Shown: one piece after another, positions 1-6,430 of the stretch
Position numbering within the stretch: position 1 is the first letter of the stretch
How the letters are laid out: each line of letters opens with the position of its first letter
NCBI GenBank assembly: GCA_002451755.1
Contig: DKDF01000042.1
Span: 1 to 12,286 of the forward strand
Length of the DNA: 12,286 nt
Origin: Ruminococcaceae bacterium UBA6855
GTDB lineage: Bacteria > Bacillota > Clostridia > Oscillospirales > Acutalibacteraceae
Reading direction: 5' to 3'
Position numbers and translations under genes: made by a program
Notes under the pieces: generated by a model
What the model was told of the DNA's origin: nothing
Seen by the model: only the letters and a program-made list of their open reading frames with translations
The model's database searches: none

Positions 1-104
1 AACGGAAAAACCACAACAAATTGGAAAACCAAGGCAATAAATTTTCGATGCAAAACGCCAAAAAATTTTTAAAAACGGTCATTTTTTGTTCGATTTCGGG
101 CGTT

Positions 105-707
105 TTATTGATTTCTCAGCAAATTGCTTACAGCACTGTACAATTTATCGGTCGCTTCTTCGATGCTAATCTCTTTGGGCGAGAAAGGTTCACCGAACAA
201 AATTTTTAAATTTCCGTTTTTTCTGTACTCCCCGCTTATCGCGAACGGCACTATCAGCGCGTCTCCCCTCTTGGCTATCGCCGCAGCTCCGGGTTTGAAC
301 GCAAGAAGTAATTTATCCGTCCTGTTGCGCGTGCCCTCCGGGAATATCCCGACCGCGCCGCCTTTTTTCAGAATTTTTATCGCGCTCCTGACCGCCGCGG
401 CGTCGAATCCGTCGCGGTTGACTGGTATACACCCCGCCCATTTGAAAAGCGGAGCGAGCGCGCCGTCGAAGTATTCGCGCTTCGCCATATAATTAATCAC
501 ACGGTCAGTCGCGAGAAACACAAGAAACTGGTCGCGGATATTTTTATGGTTTCCGGCGATGACCACCGCGCCGTCTTTCGGAATGTTAGAAGCTCCGATA
601 ATCGTCGGCGAGAAATGCATTTTGAACGCGGGCTTTATAACAGATGTTATCACTCTGAATCCCGTATCTTTATTTTCTGCCACACTCAAGCCCCTCTCTG
701 ACCGCAT
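105..707 (-). CDS. PlsC-family 1-acyl-glycerol-3-phosphate acyltransferase (downstream copy)
   Basis: Predicted acyltransferase that moves an acyl chain onto lysophosphatidic acid or a related lysolipid at the inner membrane face. Seen in the 200-aa product: the HX4D catalytic motif (His54 to Asp59 in GNHKNIRD), the acceptor-binding FPEGTR (122-127), a block GCIPVNR near 92-98, and VPFAISGEY further on, all in the order expected of PF01553. It is about as long as short bacterial PlsC proteins and has no obvious transmembrane helix. The start overlaps the end of the upstream acyltransferase gene, so the two are probably co-transcribed and translationally coupled. The start is uncertain: the ATG at 707 has only a weak AAAGAG upstream, whereas a GTG at 683 follows AGAGGGG at good spacing. 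Substrate and acyl donor cannot be read from sequence. No clear terminator is visible in bases 1-104. Confidence 0.88.
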   Translation of the reverse strand: MRSERGLSVAENKDTGFRVITSVIKPAFKMHFSPTIIGASNIPKDGAVVIAGNHKNIRDQFLVFLATDRVINYMAKREYFDGALAPLFKWAGCIPVNRDGFDAAAVRSAIKILKKGGAVGIFPEGTRNRTDKLLLAFKPGAAAIAKRGDALIVPFAISGEYRKNGNLKILFGEPFSPKEISIEEATDKLYSAVSNLLRNQ

Positions 708-1245
708 TTTCGAGCTCTTTGCCTATCGACACGGCATCTCTGCCCGCCGCATTTATAGCGGAATAGAACTCAATCTCCACGCGCCTGCCGACTATATTGT
801 AATCGCCCTTTATCGCAAACGGGACAATCATAGCTCGGCTTCTTGCTGCCATTCGCGCGGCTCCGGGCTTAAACGGCAAAACGGTCTCCTCCGTTTTGTT
901 GAACCTGCCCTCGGGGAAAATACCGATAACGCCGCCACCGTCGAGTATAGCACGCGCTTCGCTGAGTGCGGAGGCATCGCGGATTCGCCTGTTGACAGGG
1001 ATAGTTCCGAGAGCGCGGAAGAAATATCTGAACCCGCCGCGGAAAAGCTCGTCCTTCGCCATAAAATGCACCTGCCGCCACAGGCACGACGCTATCAGAA
1101 TGCAGTCGAGGTTACTTTTGTGGTTGCCGGCGAGAATGACCGCACCGCTTTGGGGGATATTTTCACGACCCAGCACGCGCGGATGATAGAGCAGCTCGAA
1201 CAGCGGCCAAACCAATATATAAAGTAAATAGTAAAAAAATATCAT
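670..1245 (-). CDS. PlsC-family 1-acyl-glycerol-3-phosphate acyltransferase (upstream copy)
   Basis: Second predicted lysophospholipid acyltransferase, 191 aa. Visible motifs are HX4D (His42 to Asp47 in GNHKSNLD), TIPVNRR near 81-87, FPEGRF (110-115) and VPFAIKGDY. The N-terminus (IFFYYLLYILVWPLFELLY) is a hydrophobic segment that probably anchors the enzyme in the membrane, which the neighbouring copy lacks. The start is chosen at 1245 because AGGGGTG ends six bases upstream; an ATG at 1251 abuts that site and a start at 1293 lacks one. The catalytic block resembles the downstream copy, so the pair probably arose by duplication. The FPEGRF variant of FPEGTR may reflect a different acceptor. 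A sigma-A-like promoter lies at 1328-1356. Confidence 0.88.
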   Translation of the reverse strand: MIFFYYLLYILVWPLFELLYHPRVLGRENIPQSGAVILAGNHKSNLDCILIASCLWRQVHFMAKDELFRGGFRYFFRALGTIPVNRRIRDASALSEARAILDGGGVIGIFPEGRFNKTEETVLPFKPGAARMAARSRAMIVPFAIKGDYNIVGRRVEIEFYSAINAAGRDAVSIGKELENAVREGLECGRK

Positions 1246-1327
1246 GTACATCACCCCTGATATTTTTGCTCTCCGCGAGCCGTAAATATACACATTGAGA
1301 ATAAACTTGTATTATTTTTATAAATTT

Positions 1328-1356
1328 TATTTACAGATTGTTTATATCATAGTCAA
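1328..1356 (-). promoter_or_regulatory. Putative sigma-A promoter of the acyltransferase pair
   Basis: Read on the minus strand: TTGACT (1356-1351), a 17-bp spacer, then TAAATA (1333-1328). The region is AT-rich. It sits back to back with the rightward promoter at 1395-1424, giving a divergent arrangement. Confidence 0.5.
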
Positions 1357-1394
1357 AAAGCATCAAAAAATATCCAAAAATACCCTTTTTCATT

Positions 1395-1424
1395 TTGACA
1401 ATTGAATTTATATGCTGTTATAAT
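1395..1424 (+). promoter_or_regulatory. Consensus sigma-A promoter of the 38-aa peptide gene
   Basis: Perfect TTGACA (1395-1400), an 18-bp spacer and a perfect TATAAT (1419-1424). The predicted transcript start near 1431 leaves a leader of about 50 nt. A match this good suggests strong expression of a very short message. Confidence 0.85.
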
Positions 1425-1479
1425 CTAATTGTAAGGGACATGCATTTGTCTTATCAAGGGAGAAGGGAGGACACCGCAC

Positions 1480-1596
1480 ATGTTAGCACCCATTTTTGAG
1501 ATGATCGAAAAGATTCTTGAGCTTGCCGGCTCTTCTATCGACGCGCAGGCTATCGTCAAGGCTATCTTTGATGCTATCCTTGGTCTTATTAAATAA
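1480..1596 (+). CDS. 38-aa amphipathic peptide, unknown function
   Basis: A 38-codon gene. It begins MLAPIFEMIEKILELAGSS and ends AIVKAIFDAILGLIK. Support comes from its setting: a perfect-consensus promoter upstream, GGGAGG at 1465-1470 nine bases before the ATG, and a hairpin terminator 60 bases after the stop. Hydrophobic residues recur every three or four positions, which predicts two amphipathic helices hinged at the Gly-Ser-Ser. By count it has five acidic and three basic residues. There is no signal peptide, cysteine or double-glycine leader. Its C-terminal half resembles the next small gene (shared IV-x-AIF-x-x-IL). Size, net charge and helicity recall staphylococcal beta-type phenol-soluble modulins and leaderless bacteriocins, but I see no sequence homology to either and no immunity or export gene adjacent. 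Function unknown. Confidence 0.72.
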   Translation: MLAPIFEMIEKILELAGSSIDAQAIVKAIFDAILGLIK

Positions 1597-1620
1597 GACA
1601 CGCAAATACAATTATCAAAG

Positions 1621-1658
1621 ATTGACTTCTTTTTTGAAAATTGACTCCTTTTTGGCAG
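1621..1658 (+). repeat. Two-copy tandem repeat of about 19 bp
   Basis: ATTGACTTCTTTTTT at 1621 recurs as ATTGACTCCTTTTT at 1640, a period of 19 bases, between the 38-aa peptide stop codon and its terminator. It may be a chance T-rich repeat. TTGACT also resembles a -35 box, but no -10 follows at the right distance. Confidence 0.4.
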
Positions 1659-1693
1659 AACAGGCAGCTTCACCGCTGTCTGTTTTGTCTTTT
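1658..1693 (+). terminator. Intrinsic terminator after the 38-aa peptide gene
   Basis: Stem AACAGGCAGC (1659-1668) pairs with GCTGTCTGTT (1675-1684) with one G-U, around a 6-nt loop, followed by a T-rich tail (TTTTGTCTTTT). It makes the peptide gene a monocistronic unit. Confidence 0.7.
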
Positions 1694-1794
1694 ATGCTGA
1701 CAAGCTTTGATATTTTTCGATATAAATATTTTTATACATGAGCAAAGTAACGAAAAATCGAGCTTGAACAGCGGTGTTTTTTCCGATTTGGCTA

Positions 1795-1823
1795 TTGCTT
1801 TTGCAGACAAAATATGTTAATAT
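1795..1823 (+). promoter_or_regulatory. Extended -10 promoter of the 67-aa peptide gene
   Basis: TTGCTT (1795-1800), 17-bp spacer, then TAATAT (1818-1823) preceded by the extended -10 TG-T. The 12-mer ATATGTTAATAT (1812-1823) is repeated exactly in the promoter of the alpha-galactosidase at 2133-2144. Confidence 0.6.
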
Positions 1824-1863
1824 TTTGTTAATTCCCGTAAATATAAAAAGGAGGCAAAAGATT

Positions 1864-2067
1864 ATGGAATTCATCACCACGCTCATTCATCAGATCGTTG
1901 AGCTTTTCTCGAAGCTACAGACGGGCGGACAGGCTTTTATGGAGTTCTTCCAGGCTTTCCTGAAGTTTGTCGGCGACATCCTCAGATTCCTTGAGGAGCA
2001 CGGACTGAGCAAGCAGATAGTTGACGCTATCTTCCAGCTGATTCTCAAGATTGTCGGCGCTGCTTAA
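1864..2067 (+). CDS. 67-aa amphipathic helical peptide, unknown function
   Basis: Small protein starting MEFITTLIHQIVELFSKLQ and ending KQIVDAIFQLILKIVGAA. The start at 1864 is fixed by AAGGAGG (1848-1854) nine bases upstream. It is rich in Phe, Ile and Leu on one helical face with alternating Glu, Lys and Gln, suggesting three helices separated by the Gly-Gly near 21-22 and the EEHG near 44-47. It has seven acidic and five basic residues, no cysteine and no signal peptide. The C-terminal segment aligns with the 38-aa peptide upstream (IV-x-AIF-x-x-IL), so the two look like diverged paralogues, this one having an extra central helix. It has its own promoter and a strong terminator. Membrane-active peptide, bacteriocin-like peptide and small scaffold are all possible; none can be confirmed. 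Confidence 0.78.
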   Translation: MEFITTLIHQIVELFSKLQTGGQAFMEFFQAFLKFVGDILRFLEEHGLSKQIVDAIFQLILKIVGAA

Positions 2068-2077
2068 TGCACAGACA

Positions 2078-2114
2078 AAAACTGCCGTACCTTTCGCGGG
2101 TGCGGCAGTTTTTT
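2078..2114 (+). terminator. Strong intrinsic terminator after the 67-aa peptide gene
   Basis: A 14-bp stem with one G-U pair (2078-2091 with 2099-2112), a 7-nt loop, and a T-run at 2109-2114. It starts 10 bases after the stop codon and insulates the peptide gene from the alpha-galactosidase. Confidence 0.9.
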
Positions 2115-2115
2115 G

Positions 2116-2144
2116 TTGCCTTTGATACCCATATATGTTAATAT
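2116..2144 (+). promoter_or_regulatory. Extended -10 promoter of the alpha-galactosidase operon
   Basis: TTGCCT (2116-2121), 17-bp spacer, TAATAT (2139-2144) with upstream TG-T. Same architecture and same 12-mer as the promoter at 1795-1823. A 7-bp inverted repeat, ATAGATT (2143-2149) with AATCTAT (2158-2164), overlaps the expected transcript start and could be an operator or a 5' hairpin. Confidence 0.6.
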
Positions 2145-2178
2145 AGATTGAATAAAAAATCTATTTAGGAGTGATCGA

Positions 2179-3303
2179 ATGCTTTCAAAAACTCCGCCTA
2201 TGGGTTTCAACACATGGAACACCTTCGGCGAAAACATCAACGAACAGCTTATCAAAGAAACCGCCGACAAGATGGTCGAGCTCGGTCTGCGCGACTGCGG
2301 ATATGAGTATCTTGTTATCGACGACTGCTGGAGCAAGCGAGAGCGCGACCCGCAGACAGGAAAGATAGTCCCCGACGAGGAGAAGTTCCCCAACGGAATG
2401 AAGTCAGTCAGCGACTATATCCACAGCAAGGGGCTCAAATTCGGCATGTATTCCTGCGCCGGAACGCGCACCTGCGCCGACTATCCGGGCAGCTTTGACC
2501 ATGAATATCTCGACGCCGAGACCTTTGCCGAATACGGCGTAGACTTCCTGAAATATGACTTCTGCTACAAGCCTGACAGTGCAAACGGTCCCCTGCTCTA
2601 CAGAAAAATGGGCATGGCGCTCAGAGCCTGCGGACGCGAGATTCTCTTCTCCGCCTGCAACTGGGGCAACGACGAAGTCAGCCGCTGGATTCGTTCGGCG
2701 GGCGCGCATATGTATCGCTCGACCGGCGACATAAACGACAGCTTCCGTTCGTTCGCCGATATCGCGCTGAGCCAAATCGACAATCTCGCTTATTCCGCGC
2801 CCGGCTGCTTCAACGACATCGATATGCTCACCGTCGGCATGTACGGCAAGGGCAATGTCGGCTCAGTCGGTTGCTCGGATATCGACTATAAGACCCAGTT
2901 CGCGCTCTGGTGCATGTTCTCTTCCCCGCTGATGCTCGGCGGCGATCTGAGACACATGAACGACTTCTGCCTTGACCTCGTCAAGAATGAGAGGCTCATC
3001 AGAATCAATCAGGATGAGGAATCCCGCCCGGCGTTTGTTGCAACAAAGAGCTGGGACGACAAGATAGTCTTTGCAAAGCTCCTTTCAAACGACGAAATCG
3101 CCCTTCTTTTTGTCAACTTCAGCGAGAGCAAGTGCGGCGTTCCGTTCTATTTTGAGAACATAGGCATAGCCGCAGCCTCCGGCTACGGACTTGAGATGAC
3201 GGACGCGTTCACGGGCGAGTGCATCGGAGTCAAGAAAGAGTTCATGCAGATGCATCTCGAGGCTCATGACTGCGCCTGCTTCATCTGCAAGCTGAAGAAA
3301 TGA
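2179..3303 (+). CDS. GH27 alpha-galactosidase (melibiase-like), cytoplasmic
   Basis: Glycoside hydrolase family 27, predicted to release terminal alpha-galactose from oligosaccharides such as melibiose or raffinose by a retaining mechanism. Seen in 374 aa: the family opening TPPMGFNTWNTF (5-16), substrate-binding VIDDCW (46-51), the nucleophile Asp127 in LKYDFCY, the STGDI block near 181-185, and the acid/base Asp215 in FNDIDML (human enzyme equivalent NDPDML). QFALWCMFSSPLMLGGDLR is the conserved block that follows. A short C-terminal beta domain ends the protein. There is no signal peptide, so it would act inside the cell on imported sugar; no transporter is in view. AGGAGTG (2167-2173) supports the ATG at 2179. 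The stop overlaps the next start by ATGA. Related GH27 activities (alpha-N-acetylgalactosaminidase, beta-L-arabinopyranosidase) are not excluded. Confidence 0.93.
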   Translation: MLSKTPPMGFNTWNTFGENINEQLIKETADKMVELGLRDCGYEYLVIDDCWSKRERDPQTGKIVPDEEKFPNGMKSVSDYIHSKGLKFGMYSCAGTRTCADYPGSFDHEYLDAETFAEYGVDFLKYDFCYKPDSANGPLLYRKMGMALRACGREILFSACNWGNDEVSRWIRSAGAHMYRSTGDINDSFRSFADIALSQIDNLAYSAPGCFNDIDMLTVGMYGKGNVGSVGCSDIDYKTQFALWCMFSSPLMLGGDLRHMNDFCLDLVKNERLIRINQDEESRPAFVATKSWDDKIVFAKLLSNDEIALLFVNFSESKCGVPFYFENIGIAAASGYGLEMTDAFTGECIGVKKEFMQMHLEAHDCACFICKLKK

Positions 3304-3491
3304 CATACTGCATCAAATGTTCAAAGCTGCTGACCAATGATGATATCGGTTTCCACCGCAAGATGGTCAACCGCGGCGCAAAAGAATGCATGTGCATCGA
3401 GTGCCTGTGCGACTATTTTGGAATAAGCGTTGAACGGGCGCATGAGATGATTGAGCACTTTCGCCAATCGGGTTGCACACTGTTTTTATAA
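3300..3491 (+). CDS. Small Cys-rich zinc-ribbon-like protein, unknown function
   Basis: 63 aa with CxxC at residues 4-7 (CIKC) and a second CxxC at 32-35 (CIEC) flanked by Cys30 and Cys37, which suggests one zinc site of ribbon type. The rest (VERAHEMIEHFRQSGC) is probably a helix. There is no DNA-binding domain large enough to name and no signal peptide. Its ATG overlaps the TGA of the alpha-galactosidase (ATGA), so it is expected to be translated by coupling in the same transcript. Small proteins of this look occur in Clostridia without an assigned role. A link to sugar metabolism rests only on the overlap. Confidence 0.75.
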   Translation: MTYCIKCSKLLTNDDIGFHRKMVNRGAKECMCIECLCDYFGISVERAHEMIEHFRQSGCTLFL

Positions 3492-3497
3492 AAAGAA

Positions 3498-3530
3498 GAT
3501 CCGCTGTGAAAAACCACAGCGGATCATTTT
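3498..3530. terminator. Bidirectional terminator between convergent genes
   Basis: A perfect 11-bp stem, GATCCGCTGTG (3498-3508) with CACAGCGGATC (3515-3525), and a 6-nt A-rich loop. It is followed by ATTTTTATT on the plus strand and by a TTCTTTTTAT tract on the minus strand. It ends the alpha-galactosidase unit from the left and the CotH gene from the right. Confidence 0.9.
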
Positions 3531-3535
3531 TATTG

Positions 3536-5611
3536 TTATTTCTGGAACGGCTTGACGATGTAATAGAGTATCAGCTCAACGACGTCGATGAACTTGTTGC
3601 CGATCTTGGCAAGGTTCGCTTTCGCTCTCGCTTCGCCCGAGCCGCCTGTCCAGTCGAGCGGATCGGAGATATTGATTATCTTGAAGGTCGTAGTTGCGGT
3701 CACGCCCTCATAGTCGCCCATACCGGTGACTGTGACTGTTGCGGTACCCTTAGCGACATTGTCGGAGTAAGCAACGGAGTAATCCACGCCCTCGGTCAGG
3801 ACTCTGTCGAGGCACTTGACGGTGACTTCGGGGGTTATCTCAGAGCCGGTGCGCTTCTGCGACGGAATGTGAGAAATTGTGAAGCCCTCGTTCTTGAGAG
3901 TGAGTGCGCTGGAGAGGAACTCGGTGCGCGCCGTCATGAAGTCGCGGATATAGTTGACTTCGTTGCTGTAGTTCTGAGCAATAGCCGCCGTATCGGTGGT
4001 ACCGTAATAGTTCCATCTGATGGCGTTCATAACAGCTGCGCCCTTGACTTCGTCAATATAGGTCTGATATTTCTTTTCAGCCATCTTCTTCGCGGCAGGC
4101 GCAAAGACAGTCTTCATCTGCTCTTCAACGGTCTGCGCAAAGTCGGCGTGTCTGTAGCAAAGCGCATAGATATTGGGGGTCGCCTTTATGTTGTCACTGC
4201 CCATGAGCGAATTGTATCTGAGGTTTCTGCTCTTGGCGTGAAGATTTGTCGGATCCTTCAGGTTCGTGCCGTCTCTGCCCTCGTAGTTGCCGAGCGCGGT
4301 GTCGAAATCCCAGACAGGACCTGCGAAGAGCTTGCCGTCAACATCCTTGTAGAAGTAGTTGCTGGTAAGACCCGCATCCCAGTTGCTTGTCCACTCCTGA
4401 ATGAGATACTGCTTCGCCCAGGAGACTATGTCGATATAATCTGTGTAGTGCTTGTCGAGATCATTGTAGCCGGTCTCGCTGTAGAGTGCGTCCTCCATCT
4501 CCTGCCAGTAGCCGCTGATATACTTTACTTGCGCCTCGGAGGCAAATTCGGGGGACTTCATAACGACCGTCTGAGTGTTCTTGGTGACAAATCCGCTCGC
4601 CTCATTGGAATAGCGATCGGTGACCTCAAGCTCAAGCAGGTAGCCGCCGGTTATGTTCTCGGGTTCATTGGGGATATCATACCAGCGCTGGCTGTTTTCG
4701 ATATAGCCGCAGAACTGACCGCCGATGCCCTGGGGAGCAAGGGTCGAGAAATCGAGATCGGGGTTCAGATCCTCAGTGTCGCCCTCAAGGTCGGTTATAT
4801 CGACGCGGTTCTTGTTTATCTCGACCTTCTCGGTGATGAGATAAACGCCCTTGTATTCGCCGTTGACATAGAGGTCGATGCTTCTGCAATCGGGTGACTC
4901 GGTCATGCCGATATCCGCGCCGAGATTATAGACTATCTGGTCGCGCAGGAGGCTGAGATCCTCATAGTTCGCGATGAGGCACCAGCTCTTCGCCTTTTCC
5001 ATGCCGAAAAGCTTGGATTTCTTGTCGAGCTTTATGTTGTAGGGTCTTTTGGGGAAGCCCCAGGTCGAGTTGCCTCTGCCCTTCATCGAAGCGAGCTCGG
5101 CATCATAATCGACCTTGCCCTTTGAGTTGATGGCGAGCATTGTGCAGCCCTTTTCTTTGTACTCCTTGTCGGCGTGAATCCTGTCGAGACCGCCCTCTGG
5201 AGTGTTGATGAACATTGTCGGGAGCTTGCTCGAAGTGAGGAAAACTACGGTGTAGTCCTTGTCGCCGACGGAGAGAACGAACTCGCCGCCGTTTGCAAAA
5301 GCGGTTGTCGCCGCGCCGTTTTCGAGCTTGACATCGCCGCACATAACATCATCGGACGCAGTGAACCAGACCGTTATTGATGACAGATCCGATTTTGACG
5401 GCATAAACATATAGTACTTGCCGTCGACATCGCTCTTCCACCACGAGACGGTGCCGAGTGCTGATGAATTTTCTCCGCTTCCCTTTGCCGAAACAGCGAA
5501 GCCGCTCAGCGGCTCAGCTTCCTCGGCGAAAACGCCGCTGACGGCGAAAGCCGAAAAAGCAAGAGTCAGAACCAGCAGAAGTGCGGCTGCTGATTTTAAT
5601 ACCTTTTTCAT
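3536..5611 (-). CDS. Secreted CotH-kinase-family protein with Ig-like domain and C-terminal amphipathic helix
   Basis: 691 aa. A signal peptide (Lys-rich start, hydrophobic core 8-28, likely cut after GVFA near 29) directs export. Residues about 35-130 look like a beta-sandwich. The CotH kinase domain (PF08757) runs from about 130 to 570: GRGNSTWGFPKRPYNIKL (178-195), YVNGEYKGVYLITEKVE (248-264), GGYLLELE (322-329) and QEWTSNWDAG to GPVWDFDTALGN (405-442), the last holding the DFD expected to bind metal. CotH of Bacillus phosphorylates spore coat proteins; gut Clostridia carry many secreted relatives of unproven activity, often extracellular. Residues about 590-645 resemble a common bacterial Ig-like repeat (GVDYSVAYSDN to GDYEG). 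The tail (about 665-691, ending LILYYIVKPFQK) is a hydrophobic or amphipathic helix with no LPXTG. AGGAGGT lies eight bases before the ATG. It is separated by a terminator from the peptidase gene. Confidence 0.9.
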   Translation of the reverse strand: MKKVLKSAAALLLVLTLAFSAFAVSGVFAEEAEPLSGFAVSAKGSGENSSALGTVSWWKSDVDGKYYMFMPSKSDLSSITVWFTASDDVMCGDVKLENGAATTAFANGGEFVLSVGDKDYTVVFLTSSKLPTMFINTPEGGLDRIHADKEYKEKGCTMLAINSKGKVDYDAELASMKGRGNSTWGFPKRPYNIKLDKKSKLFGMEKAKSWCLIANYEDLSLLRDQIVYNLGADIGMTESPDCRSIDLYVNGEYKGVYLITEKVEINKNRVDITDLEGDTEDLNPDLDFSTLAPQGIGGQFCGYIENSQRWYDIPNEPENITGGYLLELEVTDRYSNEASGFVTKNTQTVVMKSPEFASEAQVKYISGYWQEMEDALYSETGYNDLDKHYTDYIDIVSWAKQYLIQEWTSNWDAGLTSNYFYKDVDGKLFAGPVWDFDTALGNYEGRDGTNLKDPTNLHAKSRNLRYNSLMGSDNIKATPNIYALCYRHADFAQTVEEQMKTVFAPAAKKMAEKKYQTYIDEVKGAAVMNAIRWNYYGTTDTAAIAQNYSNEVNYIRDFMTARTEFLSSALTLKNEGFTISHIPSQKRTGSEITPEVTVKCLDRVLTEGVDYSVAYSDNVAKGTATVTVTGMGDYEGVTATTTFKIINISDPLDWTGGSGEARAKANLAKIGNKFIDVVELILYYIVKPFQK

Positions 5612-5655
5612 TTTTTACCTCCTATATTTTGCATATAAAATACAATATATGTCAT

Positions 5656-5684
5656 AGTATATAGGAAATGTACAAAAAAATCAC
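5656..5684 (-). promoter_or_regulatory. Possible weak promoter of the CotH gene
   Basis: Read on the minus strand: TATACT (5661-5656) as -10, with a poor -35 (GTGATT, 5684-5679) 17 bp upstream. The preceding gene ends in a terminator, so some promoter is expected here. The poor -35 could mean an activator or another sigma factor. Confidence 0.35.
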
Positions 5685-5697
5685 TTTTTAGTAGAAT

Positions 5698-5740
5698 TAA
5701 AAAATAAAAAATGCCGAATTTTTTCAAATTCCGGCATTTT
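5698..5740 (-). terminator. Terminator of the adhesin/peptide/HprK/PqqD/peptidase operon
   Basis: On the minus strand AAAATGCC (5740-5733) pairs with GGCATTTT (5715-5708). An inner A/T stem closes a short loop with one bulged base, and a TTTTTTATTTTTT tract follows. It overlaps the stop codon of the peptidase gene. Confidence 0.85.
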
Positions 5741-6149
5741 ATCTTTGAGCTTTCAGCTTCATTATTATTCTTTTGAGCAGCGAAGAGCACCAGAGGCGCT
5801 CGTAGATTCGATTTTTGAGGCAGTGCGTTTTTTCGGGCCTGCCGTTTCTGTATATCTCATCGACGACGGCAATTATATCCCCTCGCCCGTGTCCGTGCTC
5901 CCAGCCGCGGCAGTTGTCGCCGCAGATTATATAATCATCGCCGTCAAAGCCGATGATTCGGTGGAGCACATATTCATCACGGACGCGATAGAGCACAATA
6001 TCATATTTGCGCGGGTCGGCGGTCGGGCGAACAAGGCGCACCGAATCCCTGCCCTCCTTCAGAAAAGGGAGCATGCTGGTGCCGCGCGGCTCAATAACGA
6101 CGCTGCCCGCGGCGGCGATAAGCGTTTCATATGACATCGAAGCGTCCAT
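5739..6149 (-). CDS. S24/S26-family Ser/His peptidase (signal-peptidase-like), cassette protease
   Basis: 136 aa. Motifs of the LexA/signal-peptidase fold: PRGTSMLPFL (21-30) with the nucleophile Ser25, YDIVLYRV (49-56), VLHRIIG (61-67) where His63 takes the general-base position occupied by Lys in ordinary bacterial LepB, and CGDNCR (76-81), the GDN box. Ser/His is the arrangement of Sec11/SipW-type enzymes. No N-terminal membrane anchor is seen, unlike true signal peptidases; the C-terminal part (LLKRIIMKLKAQR) is basic and could touch the membrane. The start at 6149 leaves one base after the PqqD stop; an ATG at 6137 is an alternative, and neither has a strong ribosome site, which fits coupling. 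Proteins of this kind often sit beside PqqD- and HPr-kinase-like genes. A role in removing a leader peptide is inference. Confidence 0.8.
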   Translation of the reverse strand: MDASMSYETLIAAAGSVVIEPRGTSMLPFLKEGRDSVRLVRPTADPRKYDIVLYRVRDEYVLHRIIGFDGDDYIICGDNCRGWEHGHGRGDIIAVVDEIYRNGRPEKTHCLKNRIYERLWCSSLLKRIIMKLKAQR

Positions 6150-6150
6150 A

Positions 6151-6420
6151 TTATTCTTCGATGAATCCGGCGGAGCGGATAACGCCAAGGAAATCGGCGG
6201 TGTCTTTTTCGGATACTTCGCGTGAAACGCCGTATTCGGCGGCAAGCGCATCGGCAAGTTCAGCCTCGGTCGCACCATCGGCGAGCTTCTTCCAGAGGAA
6301 AGCGCCCGTCTCGTTCAGTCGAAGCATGCCGTCGAACTCCTTCTTTGTCTCGGGAGTGCTGGCGATTATCACAAAATCAGTGCCGATAGCGGTCAGATAG
6401 AAACCGTCTTTAACTTTCAT
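6151..6420 (-). CDS. PqqD-like peptide-binding protein (RRE fold)
   Basis: 89 aa matching the PqqD family (PF05402): LNETGAFLWKKL (35-46), DALAAEYGVS (57-66), and KDTADFLGVIRSAGFIEE (72-89), the standard winged-helix pattern ending in a glycine-led strand. PqqD-type proteins bind the leader of ribosomal peptides and present it to modifying enzymes. AGAGG lies six bases before the ATG, and the gene starts 10 bases after the HPr-kinase-like gene and ends one base before the peptidase gene. No radical SAM partner is present in the window. Most likely substrate by position is the 49-aa peptide at 7527-7676; this is inference. Confidence 0.87.
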   Translation of the reverse strand: MKVKDGFYLTAIGTDFVIIASTPETKKEFDGMLRLNETGAFLWKKLADGATEAELADALAAEYGVSREVSEKDTADFLGVIRSAGFIEE

Positions 6421-6430
6421 AGCAACCTCT

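Noticed and set aside
21..209. 62-codon open frame at the left edge
   Set aside because: TTG start, no ribosome site, low-complexity Lys/Phe sequence, and it runs into the acyltransferase gene on the other strand.
559..1227. 222-codon open frame on the plus strand
   Set aside because: Antisense to the two acyltransferases, whose motifs are clear; no ribosome site.
1621..1693. CRISPR-like or larger tandem array
   Set aside because: Only two imperfect T-rich 19-base units; no spacers and no further copies.
3473..4897. 474-codon open frame on the plus strand
   Set aside because: Antisense to the CotH gene, which has a signal peptide, conserved motifs and a ribosome site; it also crosses the bidirectional terminator.
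6150..6278. N-terminal 43-residue extension of the S24/S26-type peptidase
   Set aside because: It lies wholly inside the PqqD gene in another frame and contains no conserved peptidase sequence.
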